Source: Bolinopsis microptera
Lineage: Eukaryota > Ctenophora > Tentaculata > Lobata > Bolinopsidae
Assembly: GCF_026151205.1 (NCBI RefSeq)
Contig: NC_087074.1
Coordinates: forward strand, 15,606,962 to 15,670,961
DNA length: 64,000 nt
Reading direction: 5' to 3'
Shown here in pieces: positions 45,301 to 57,500 of the stretch. Position 1 is the stretch's first letter, and every line of letters begins with the position of its first letter. The notes beneath the pieces are model-generated. The model was not told the DNA's origin, did not search any database, and worked only from the letters and a program-made list of their open reading frames with translations. The position numbers were made by a program, and so were the translations under genes.

Positions 45301-47437
45301 GGTCGAGGAAAAGGTCATTCTGGACACCGATTATGCTGATGACATGGCTATTATGGACAACTCAGGGAAGGCCTACAGGAATCAACTGATCTATTAGTTC
45401 ATTACAGCTCCTACGCTGGGCTCAGAATAAATGCAAAGAAGACCCAATGCATGGCTGTAAGCAAGTGCGCCTCCCAGCGACCTTTCATCAAGGATGATTG
45501 TATTGAGCTGTCGGTTGAGGGTGAACCCGTCGAGCAGGTTAGCAACTTTGTCTACCTGGGTGCAACTATTAGTGGGGATGGGACAATCAACAGAGACCTG
45601 GATGTCCGTATCCAGAAGGCTAATGGCGCCTTTCATCAGCTCTGGAACATTTGGAATAGCAGAACTATAAAGACTCCAACCAAGATCAGGATCTATAGGG
45701 CTGCTGTCCTCACCATCTTGTTGTATGGAGCTGAAGTCTGGAACACCACCAAAAAGCAGATGAAACGTTTCGAGGTTTTCCATCAAACCTCCTTGAGAAG
45801 GATCCTTAGGATTAAATGGTTCTTTCATGTAACCAACGACGAAGTTCTTAGGAGGGCTGGCATCAAGTCAGTTGAGACTTTCATCAGTGCTGCCAGGCTA
45901 CGTTGGTATGGACATGTAGTTAGAATGCCAGACTCTAGACTACCGAGGTTTCTGTTGAACTGGAAGCCAAACTATGGAAAGAGGTCAAGGGGCAGACCCC
46001 GTAAGAACTGGAAGTCCTGCGTACTCGAAGATGCTGCTAAGTTTACAGGTGTTGAAAACATCGACAACGACACAACAGAAGCTTTGGCTACCAACCGAGT
46101 ACAGTGGAGACATATGTTACGCCGCCAACGCGATGTGTGTGATGCAGGCCACTCCAACGACTAGGAGGAGACCTTACCATGTATGTATGTATTATTGAGA
46201 TGGATCAGAAGAAGTATATTGAAAAGCTTTGTCCCATCGATATACCAGGCGGCGCCCTTAAAACCAGGGACCTCTCCAGTGATGAGAAGAATACTCTTAA
46301 GTCTAAGCTGGGCCAGATCCTTTGGGTATCCAATCACTCAAGGCCTGATGTGTCATTTCAGGTTTGTGTCACCAGCACAGGGATCAAAGATGCCACTGTG
46401 AAGGACTTTCATGACTGTAATCAGATCATAGAAAGACTAAAGAGAAAGCATGTCTGCATCAAACATCACTCACTTGGGAGTCTGAAAAATCTGAAGTTTA
46501 TCCTCTTTAGTGATGCCTCACACAAAAACCTCTACAATGGAGCTTCACAGGGTGGATATGTAGTATTCATTAAATCGGATGATAGCCAGTTTGCCACTCC
46601 TTTGATATGGTGCTCAAAGAAGTTAAAGCGAATTGTAAGAAGCACCTTGTTTGCAGAAACCTATGCACTCCTTGAAGCAATTGACTCCTGCATCTTCCTT
46701 CGCAGAATGACATCACAGCTACTCAACATTGAGGATATTAAAATTGAATGTTATGTTGATAGTCAAACTTTGTGTGATTCTATTGTTAGTAATAAACTGA
46801 ATGAGGATAAGAGACTTAGGCATGAAATAGAATGTTTAAAAGAAACTGTAAAATTAGATAATATTGATGTTCATTGGATATCTAATAAACTGCAAGTTGC
46901 AAACGTATTCACCAAAGCTGGGGCACCAACAAATTTAATACTTGAAGTTTTGGATACTGGAGTTTTAAGATTTGGATAATTTATCTATTGCGTATTTGTT
47001 ATTGGTTTATTAAGGTGTGTTAGGTGTTTTAAGGATTTAGATTTTAATCATATTTGATGAATGATGACTGATATATAAGTGTTTGAAAGTTTGTGTATTT
47101 GATAGATTTTACCCCTGGTGTTTTTTATGGGTCTATTGTTAGATTTCATTGGAGATGTTTTATATGAACTCCAAGAGTTTCATCTCAACTTTACTTTATA
47201 AATGAAGTTTTATATTGACTATTTAAATTATTACAATCACCTCGAATTTTATCCTAAGCTTTTGTTTGTGGTTTGAAAGGGGTAAGATTGTTAAGTTGCT
47301 TTATATCACTAATTATGTATTTCCCAGGGCTTTGCTGTATAAGCGTATGACTTGATACTGTATGACTTGATACGATTCTTTACTACCTTTTCATATAACA
47401 ACGGTGTAGTTACTGGTACCAATACCTAAGGTTAACA
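42367..47437 (+). mobile_element. Copia-superfamily LTR retrotransposon fossil, partial, with a LINE nested in it
   Basis: Parts in order: the end of integrase (WACSAKNSLSTVAGFSPNQL), a linker, a copia-type reverse transcriptase (KARLVARGF, ALDIKSAFLQG, LHVDDF) up to about 44010; then after the nested LINE (about 44010-46190) the RNase H part (ILFSDASHK, FAETYALLEAID, VDSQTLCDS) to 46979; a purine tract near 47275; and a probable 3' LTR at 47289-47437 (TGTTAAG...GGTTAACA). The metazoan copia lineage GalEa is a possible relative. It is broken, with the left part missing and the LINE inside: two large breaks at least. Long readable stretches suggest moderate to young age. Confidence 0.85.
44010..46190 (+). 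mobile_element. RTE-type LINE, 5'-truncated, inserted into the copia fossil
   Basis: ORF2 from about 44063 lacks the endonuclease and begins in the region before RT. RT motifs: NNKSPGVDGITNEQL, CGNNRGITL, CGFRQNRSCIDQI, FVDFKAAFDSI, GTGQGDIQAP, DYADDMAIM. The frame changes near 45385, then INAKKTQCM, YLGATISGDG, AARLRWYGHVVRMPDSR and GRPRKNW follow to the stop at 46164. The 3' UTR is only about 20 bases and ends in ATGT repeats, typical of RTE elements. Edges are estimated to within some tens of bases. Confidence 0.85.
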
Positions 47438-48567
47438 CATTTTGTAGTATATATGAAACTTTGTCCTGTAAAAATCATTAAATTTAATATAATACATTAT
47501 ATTAGTATAATTAAGGTAATTTTTTATTTAAAATTTCGTTGTTCGTAAAGTTAATCAAACGAATTTCTGTATAGAATAAATTTTCTACTGTATGATTGAT
47601 TGAAATCAATTTATTTCGCTTTCTCTTGTTTTCGAGGTCCTACTATATACTGTGCAATATGATATTTAAATCCGCACTAAAAATAATGATAAATCAGGTG
47701 TTTACATTATATAACTCAAACCTGAATACAAGAAAACTCTTCGATTAAGTGATGAATTTATCTCCGTATTTGTTCCTCAGCCTCTAAAATTTATCACAAA
47801 ATTAAAATATAGCTCCATAACAAGTAGCGGATGGGTGAAGAACTGCTGCACACGCTAGAGCAGTCAGTGCTAGCAGTGCAGCAGAAGTATGGCTTCCACT
47901 CCGGGCTGGCTATTGAGGAGGACTACTGTGTTTCTACCATGTGCAGAACTCTGGAATGTGTTCTTCTTCATCACGCTAAATTTAGAAGAGCTAGTTTCTT
48001 GAAGGTAAATTTAATTTCAAATATCTCTCACGGTGCGGCCTAACAGTTAATATGTGATAACGAATACCTAGTAATACACACAATTAATTAAATACACCAA
48101 ATTAGGTACACGCGATTATCCCTCCATCAAGTTAATCTGAATATCTGATATAAAAATTCCCTTATTTGTCAGGACACAGATGATGATGTCTTGGTTTGGG
48201 ACCTTGTGTCACGTTTTCTTGCTAAATCAGAGATCGTCAGATTCGAGAACGAAGCCAACCTCAAATCAGGTTTAAACTCTCTCAGAAAACAATATTATCA
48301 GTTATTCGAGCTTTTTATTTAGAATTAAAACAACTCCTTCACTTCATGGAGCCAGGGTGTGAACCAGGGTGTTTCCAGAACTACTTAGTTATTTAATAAA
48401 TTACTTGTTATCTTAGGAATTGGAAGGTTGAGGAGTTGGCTACGAAGTGCTCTTAATGACGGACTAATTGAAAAGTATCTCCAACAGATAGCAGACTCTG
48501 ATGTCAGTTTACTGAGGTTAAGTAGATTACTTCAGTACTTGCTATCTGTATAAAGTTATAAAGTTAT
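47438..48567 (+). repeat. Direct repeat copy B of the SNX29 5' segment (partner of 41242-42366)
   Basis: It starts CATTTTGTAGTATATATG directly after the copia LTR and ends ATAAAGTTATAAAGTTAT. About ten single-base or short differences separate it from copy A over about 1.13 kb. This copy carries on into exon 4 and so belongs to the working gene. Confidence 0.92.
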
Positions 48568-51500
48568 TTAACCTAATATGGTAATTATATCGTACAAATA
48601 AAACCAACGATTCTAAATCGAGATCCGACTGTCTGATGCAATGTTCTAGATCATTGAATCAATACTTGTTACTATCTATAACACTCTATAGTAACAAATG
48701 TGAGATATTTATAAGTATCCCACATCCCTCAGGTTATTTTACGATGATGGAAGTGTAATGCTAGATAAAGAGTTAGTCTCCTCTCTTCCCGGCATCTTAT
48801 CTGCAGTTTCTACAGTTCTCTTCTCTTTTGATCTGGATCGTACTGCGTTTAACACACCCATCAGGATAGACAGGACAATGTCTGCTAAAATAGTTCCCAA
48901 CAATGCCCACAAGCCACTCTCCTCTACTGGTAAATCAAGTTAATTAGGTATAGCATTTAAGGGGTCATTCATAAAAATGACTATATGTTTTAAAATGTTT
49001 AGTAAATTTTGATTTCGTAACTATATTTATTCAGAATGTTACAGAAGGAATTAGTTTAATGTAGTTGGAGGAGTCCTAACCCTCCAAACGTCCGAAAATG
49101 GCGTTTCTCTTGTATCTTTGTATCAAATATAAAACGATATCCATGTACAAAGGAAGTATCAAACTCGGTAACGCGATAACAAATATAAACAAAAGGTAAG
49201 CATCTCAGGACAGTGCGTGTGTGGCCTGGGGTTGGTCAATAGTGTGTCACGTGATTTTGATGATTGTCACAGGATTGGTTGCATAGTTCACTATCAGTTA
49301 TCGGAGCACTGAATTTTGCCCTATTTTCCATTTCGTTGTGCGGCTACCTGTCTGCTTGATGAGGATTCTGATATGTTTCCTAATAATTTCTTACTGGTGG
49401 TAGTTAATGCAGTCTTTTATTGATGCTGGTAGCCGTTTAATTTGCTTATCTTTGTATTATCATAATGCTGGCGGGCAACATCGGTCTTATGATCGCAATG
49501 ATTTCATCGATTTATTCCTTTTTTGTGCAAAAATAGAGCAAAAAGTTCGGTTCACGGCATGTAATTCAACAGGTAATCCACAGAAAGAGTGGAAACACCG
49601 CAGACTCACTAGATCTGAGTATATTATGTAGTTATGTTCACTTTATGAATCCGTATGATTTGAGCATGAGCTGCTGTCGCCTAGTATAGACTTAGATCCG
49701 CTTAGTCAAGACTTAGTTTCAGCGAGCCATAAATTTGAGCCAAATTGTACCCTGAGCCGTGGCTCACGAATCAAGACTCACGGATAGCCTGTTTTATACG
49801 TGCCAAAAGTAAATTTTGGCTTAAAATGTGAGTATATACTCACCAGATTGCACTGGCTTACTTTTATGAATGACCATTGACCCCTATGATGCACGAACTC
49901 CTTCTTGGTTTTAAATGAACGAGATTTTAGACAAAATCTTAAGTTTATTTTACATTTATAAAACAAGTATAAACAACTGTTGTTTTATCAATTTTGTAGA
50001 TTGTGAATAGCAATAACACCTCTTACTGCTACTGATTTACCTCACTGAAATTTATCTGTCTCAAGAGTCTATCATTAGAGACAGAGCAGTTAGGAAATAG
50101 GAGGGTTAAAGTGTTAACTTGACTATGTGCTGCATTCGTAAGTTATGAAGAAACTTTAGTTTGATTTTACTTAAAGGTAGCAGCTGCAGTAGCAAGGGAA
50201 AACGGAGAGTAAAACGAGCAGAGATACTAGACACAGATGTACCTGAAATAGTGGAACCAGGAGCAGCGGACACGATACCAAACATAGAGAGACTGTTAGG
50301 TGGTTCCTCTCTATTCGGGGGAGAAGATGTTGATCTGGAGAACCTGTTAGTGGGGCTCATACCTCAACATCCCACTAGCGGTAGCAGTGATGAGGTGAGA
50401 TTATGGGAATTTAGGAGTGAGGCCCTAGTATATTTTATATATTTGATATTTTCTATTTTGTTACCTTAAGATTATTTATCACATAATATTAGGGATGTTT
50501 CTATATCATCTTAGTCATTTGGGGTCCAAACATGTTATTGTTTCAGGATAATCAACTCAAAGAAACTCTAACTCCTAATACAGATGTAGCGAGTCAGGAA
50601 CATACCGTTTCTTCGAGGTTTGTGTTCGCTGTGGGCATTTAAATTGTTTTTCAGGCCTCATAAAGAGTTTGCAGATACTATTAACATATAATATTTCCCA
50701 AGTGGATTCGCCATCCAAAGGGTGCATATCAATACTATAATTCAAAGAATTATTCAGTATAATGTATGCTGTACGACCGCCCACGTGCAAATTAGGTAAA
50801 AGCAAAAGGTTGCAAAGTAACCATGGTAACGAGGGTTGTTACACGCATGTGCACGTGCAAATATTGATAGAACAGCATTTTTATCGGTTTTGTTGATATT
50901 ACGTTGTGTTTAGTGCGAGCAACATTTTAATCGGCTGTATCTTCGGTTGTGTAGGATATTTTTTGAAGCGATTTAAACTTACTAACAAAAATACTATTAG
51001 CTTCCTCCCTGTGACCACAGGTTTTCTAGTAATAGATAAACTGGCCAGCGATATTGAGGCTAAACAAAGTCCTTACTTTCATTTTGGATAACTTTTACCA
51101 AAACTCTGAATTCTAATTGAAATGAATAACATTATACATGCTGATTGACCATTCCCCAGTCAAGATTTGGTAAACTCCCCTCCCGTCCAGCTGACAATAC
51201 TCAACGAAGATATGGATCTCAGCTTTGAAGTTGGTTAGTTTTGAAACAATACTGATCTAGCGATTCCCAGCGATTGTTTTATTGATTTAAAACATCAGAT
51301 TCCCATCCACATTCCACAATTACAAGAGATCTCTTTAAGGAGGGTTCACCCTGATTTTTTGAGAAACTTGGACCGGTGACCGAACTTTTGAGGGGGTCCC
51401 GGACACCAACCGCCAAACGGTGCCCGCGGATTAGCCAGCTTTTGTAGGACTAAATCCTTACTTAAACCATAAACCAAAACCTCCAGCCATCTATTTCCCA

Positions 51501-54500
51501 GATTTCCACGTATTAAATGTATTTAAAGTAGTTGATATAATGCTGGTAAAGGGGTAAGTTGCTGTGTTTTTGTGAGCTGTTTTACTGATAACAAGACATA
51601 TATATAATACTGAGTGTGGTGTAGTGTTTCAAGTTGGAACTAAAGAACTGAAACCACTTCAGGTACACTCCCAGACACACCGACATACGGAGAATTTAAT
51701 ACGCTCACCAGTAAGCTTAGTAGTTTAGTATCTAGAAAATAACTGTTATGTCTTACTTTGAGTGAACATAATTAATGATGATCAAACCTTAGAATTATAT
51801 CAAAAACCCGACTTATAGTAGTAGTGATCTTTATTTCAGTATCTAAAAATAATGGCGTGTGAACTACCACCATGTATAGAATTAGATAACAAGTGAAATA
51901 TTTTAGGAATTGTAATAAACCAGTAATATCATCCGTACACAGATATAGAAGAAGACCCAGCAGAATCTGACCATGCTAGTCTATGTGTAAGTGACTCCTC
52001 AAAGACAGAAACGGACGACCAGTTATCCGAATCGTTGGATCCATTTGACATGCAGCCTGACTCTCTTCCTTTGCAGCCTGAGTCCCTTCCTTCAACTGAA
52101 TCTGCATCTCCAGATAACCTTCCCACACAACTAACTTTTACTGCAGCTGTCTGCTCTACCCAGTCTATACAACACCAGGCAGTTTTTACTGTCAGTAATA
52201 CTGCAGATAACAATGAAAATAATGTGCCTCTAAAAGAAAGCAGTGTGCCTCTACAAGAAAACACTGTGGTTCAAAACGAAAAGACTGTGCCTCTAAAAGA
52301 AAGCATTGAGCCTCCAAAAGAAAACATTGTGTCTCAAGATGAGAAAGTTGACCCTGTAAAGGAATCTGTATTAGATGACAGATGTGAGTCATACGTGTTA
52401 ATAGAACAGGACGTTAGAGAGGGAGCTACTAAAGATAGTGCACATGCAAAAGGTGGTGGAAGTGAAAATATCAGGGAGAATGAAGAGGAGAAGGAGAATA
52501 AATTGGAGCGTGGCGTGGTTCAGGAATTAATAGTAGATAATATCTCTGTCAAAACGGAGGAGGATGACCCTGCTTTTGACCCTTATGATTCAGGTAAATT
52601 ATAAAGTTTGCAACCGATTAAAATTTGTATTTTCTCTTATATAAAATACCTCGAATTTGTGATAGAATATCATAGATCAATAACGCTCTTTTTATTTCCT
52701 ACGAGAACGAAATAATGAAATTAAAACCGTCACATAATTTTGATTTTGATTTTCACATTATTGTGACACCATCGTGACATACATAACATAACTGCCACAA
52801 CTAACTTGCAGAGGATTTGCCCCGAAGTTCGAGTGTCATATGTAAACCATACCCTCCTGCTGTAACACGTGTCATGAGCACTAAACGTGATCCCTCAAGG
52901 TTATTTACTAGTTTATCTTTATGAATACACCACCTTTACGCTTTTTGCTACTTTTTGCGTTATGATATTTGTACTTTGGTGCGAACTAGTAAGTTTTATT
53001 TTCACCATGTTTTAATGAAATTGAGACACTCTTATATCGTAACCTAGTAACTTTTCTCAGTGCCAAGCCTATTGTGATAGATCCCATCATCAAGCCTGTA
53101 AAGGGAAACACACCACCAAAAGAACCAGTTAAAATCACTAAAACCAGCAGTACAGTAAACACTCCTGACACCTCCTTTCCCTCACCCAAACCTCAAGATA
53201 CACCCTCAACCCAAGCTACTGGTACTAGAGGTGAAGCTGTTATCTCAGTTCCTGCAACAACCCTCCCCAATCACCGTGTTATGAGTAACTCAGTGCCGAC
53301 TACTTTACCGCCTACCTTACTACAGCGTAGTATGTCTATACCTGAGCGGTTACCTCCACTCGGGTCCCCGGGTTAGTAGCTTAATTACATTCCTGGGATT
53401 CCTTCACTCTGTGTGAGAATACATACAGTTGTGTTAATATCGACTGTATCGTGCCAAGATTTGTGTGTGCTGCTTTATTACTGATTCCAGTAACTGAACA
53501 CAGTGAGCAAACCTTGACAGTTAGTTAATTCTGGCCCACCAGTTCAATCCTTTGATTTTTCATCCATATCACAAAAATGTTGTTGTGACTGATAACTTAA
53601 CAGCATTATACCTGATACTGGTACGTGTGCTTGGAGTGTTTATCTGCTGCTTATAAAGGCTGAGATAAGAGCTCCAACTGGAAATGTGATATTCAATATT
53701 TCGCTATGTCTGATTTGTTGCTCATTCTCGCTAAAGCCGAAGTGAACCCCTGTTAGTCCATGATACTTTAACGTACTTTTATCAGTAGATAACAAATAGA
53801 ATGATGGATAGAACTAATTACATCTTTGAGTAGTTTGTTAGTAATGTTTAGTGCATGCTTCAAACGTACGTGTTTTCAGTGAGGACTCAGTTTGACATTG
53901 ACTTTGACGAGAATTCTGATGCTGTTTCAATATGTTCTGATATATCATCTGTCAGAGAGTACGCTGCGTAAGTCAGACTTCTAATATGACATGTGCATTG
54001 ATACCGATTCATGCATTTTTCTTGTTAATGTAACTTTATTTTTGGTACCAATGATAATGGTGTCATGTTTGGCTCACTGACCTGACGCACTATAAAGCTA
54101 TAAATGTGTTGATATTATGATTCCTCATATTTGGAGACATTTTGGAGACATTGTCTCCATGGGAATTTCATGGGAATTGGAGGGGAATTAGAGGGGAATT
54201 ACGTATTATTGATATTTAAGCACCTAAATTAGCTGTATATGGCTTAACTGAGTTCTGGTCTGTCCCTCAAACAAACTAAGACCTTTCACATGCGAAAAGA
54301 AGAAAAAAAGGGGGGTGGCGAACCATATTTGCCAAAAAAAAATGTCAAAATTTTGTTTTCCATATTTCGCCCTAAAACGTCTCCAATGAGTTTGGTTGGC
54401 ACCCTGGTTGATCTGGAAGTACGTTACCAGTTATTTGGGGCCTTCAGGGGCGAAAATGGGCCGAAAAATGGGCCGAAAAGGGGCATTTTCGGGTGTTTTC

Positions 54501-57500
54501 AAATTTGAGATTTCAAAGCCAGATTTTCGGCTTTAGTTGGCTGGGACATGCCCAAATTGGTGTGGGTGAGTTGCATAGAGGTAGTACAAGTGTGATCCGT
54601 TGCAGAAATCCGGGTTCCCAAGATTCAAAATGACTTGAAAAGATTTTGTAAAAAATTGGAGACATTTTGGAATCCATGGGAATTTTTTGGAGACATCCAT
54701 ATTTCGCCCTAAAACGTCTCCGATGAGTTTGGTTGGCACCCTGGTTGATCTGGAAGTACGTTACCAGTTATTTGGGGCCTTCAGGGGCGAAAATGGGCCG
54801 AAAAATGGGCCGAAAAGGGGCATTTTCGGATGTTTTCAAATTTGAGATTTCAAAGCCAGATTTTCGGCTTTAGTTGGCTGGGACATGCCCAAATTGGTGT
54901 GGGTGAGTTGCATAGAGGTAGTACAAGTGTGATCCGTTGCAGAAATCCGGGTTCCCAAGATTCAAAATGACTTGAAAAGATTTTGTAAAAAATTGGAGAC
55001 ATTTTGGAATCCATGGGAATTTTTTGGAGACATCCATATTTCGCCCTAAAACGTCTCCGATGAGTTTGGTTGGCACCCTGGTTGATCTGGAAGTACGTTA
55101 CCAGTTATTTGGGGCCTTCAGGGGCGAAAATGGGCCGAAAAATGGGCCGAAAAGGGGCATTTTCGGGTGTTTTCAAATTTGAGATTTCAAAGCCAGATTT
55201 TCGGCTTTAGTTGGCTGGGACATGCCCAAATTGGTGTGGGTGAGTTGCATAGAGGTAGTACAAGTGTGATCCGTTGCAGAAATCCGGGTTCCCAAGATTC
55301 AAAATGACTTGAAAAGATTTTGTAAAAAATTGGAGACATTTTGGAATCCATGGGAATTTTTTGGAGACATCCATATTTCGCCCTAAAACGTCTCCAATGA
55401 GTTTGGTTGGCACCCTGGTTGATCTGGAAGTACGTTACCAGTTATTTGGGGCCTTCAGGGGCGAAAATGGGCCGAAAAATGGGCCGAAAAATGGGCCGAA
55501 AAGGGGCATTTTCGGGTGTTTTCAAATTTGAGATTTCAAAGCCAGATTTTCGGCTTTAGTTGGCTGGGACATGCCCAAATTGGTGTGGGTGAGTTGCATA
55601 GAGGTAGTACAAGTGTGATCCGTTGCAGAAATCCGGGTTCCCAAGATTCAAAATGACTTGAAAACATTTTGTAAAAAATTGGAGACATTTTGGAATCCAT
55701 GGGAATTTTTTGGAGACATCCATATTTCGCCCTAAAACGTCTCCGATGAGTTTGGTTGGCACCCTGGTTGATCTGGAAGTACGTTACCAGTTATTTGGGG
55801 CCTTCAGGGGCGAAAATGGGCCGAAAAATGGGCCGAAAAGGGGCATTTTCGGGTGTTTTCAAATTTGAGATTTCAAAGCCAGATTTTCGGCTTTAGTTGG
55901 CTGGGACATGCCCAAATTGGTGTGGGTGAGTTGCATAGAGGTAGTACAAGTGTGATCCGTTGCAGAAATCCGGGTTCCCAAGATTCAAAATGACTTGAAA
56001 AGATTTTGTAAAAAATTGGAGACATTTTGGAATCCATGGGAATTTTTTGGAGACATCCATATTTCGCCCTAAAACGTCTCCAATGAGTTTGGTTGGCACC
56101 CTGGTTGATCTGGAAGTACGTTACCAGTTATTTGGGGCCTTCAGGGGCGAAAATGGGCCGAAAAATGGGCCGAAAAGGGGCATTTTCGGGTGTTTTCAAA
56201 TTTGAGATTTCAAAGCCAGATTTTCGGCTTTAGTTGGCTGGGACATGCCCAAATTGGTGTGGGTGAGTTGCATAGAGGTAGTACAAGTGTGATCCGTTGC
56301 AGAAATCCGGGTTCCCAAGATTCAAAATGACTTGAAAAGATTTTGTAAAAAATTGGAGACATTTTGGAATCCATGGGAATTTTTTGGAGACATCCATATT
56401 TCGCCCTAAAACGTCTCCAATGAGTTTGGTTGGCACCCTGGTTGATCTGGAAGTACGTTACCAGTTATTTGGGGCCTTCAGGGGCGAAAATGGGCCGAAA
56501 AATGGGCCGAAAAGGGGCATTTTCGGGTGTTTTCAAATTTGAGATTTCAAAGCCAGATTTTCGGCTTTAGTTGGCTGGGACATGCCCAAATTGGTGTGGG
56601 TGAGTTGCATAGAGGTAGTACAAGTGTGATCCGTTACAGAAATCCGGGTTCCCAAGATTCAAAATGACTTGAAAAGATTTTGTAAAAAATTGGAGACATT
56701 TTGGAATCCATGGGAATTTTTTGGAGACATCCATATTTCGCCCTAAAACGTCTCCAATGAGTTTGGTTGGCACCCTGGTTGATCTGGAAGTACGTTACCA
56801 GTTATTTGGGGCCTTCAGGGGCGAAAATGGGCCGAAAAGGGGCATTTTCGGGTGTTTTCAAATTTGAGATTTCAAAGCCAGATTTTCGGCTTTAGTTGGC
56901 TGGGACATGCCCAAATTGGTGTGGGTGAGTTGCATAGAGGTAGTACAAGTGTGATCCGTTACAGAAATCCGGGTTCCCAAGATTCAAAATGACTTGAAAA
57001 GATTTTGTAAAAAATTGGAGACATTTTGGAATCCATGGGAATTTTTTGGAGACATCCATATTTCGCCCTAAAACGTCTCCAATGAGTTTGGTTGGCACCC
57101 TGGTTGATCTGGAAGTACGTTACCAGTTATTTGGGGCCTTCAGGGGGGAAAATGGGCCGAAAAATGGGCCGAAAAGGGGCATTTTCGGGTGTTTTCAAAT
57201 TTGAGATTTCAAAGCCAGATTTTCGGCTTTAGTTGGCTGGGACATGCCCAAATTGGTGTGGGTGAGTTGCATAGAGGTAGTACAAGTGTGATCCGTTGCA
57301 GAAATCCGGGTTCCCAAGATTCAAAAAGACTTGAAAAGATTTTGTAAAAAATTGGAGAAATTTTGGAATCCATGGGAATTTTTTGGAGACATCCATATTT
57401 CGCCCTAAAACGTCTCCGATGAGTTTGGTTGGCACCCTGGTTGATCTGGAAGTACGTTACCAGTTATTTGGGGCCTTCAGGGGCGAAAATGGGCCGAAAA

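Noticed and set aside
41242-48567. The 1.13-kb direct repeats taken as LTRs of the copia element
   Set aside because: They contain SNX29 exons with proper splice sites and lack LTR-type ends. A short TG...CA LTR candidate ends just before copy B.
51833-51896. Extra SNX29 exon after TTTCAG near 51838
   Set aside because: A stop codon appears in the required phase, and exon 8 joins exon 9 (51943) in phase without it.
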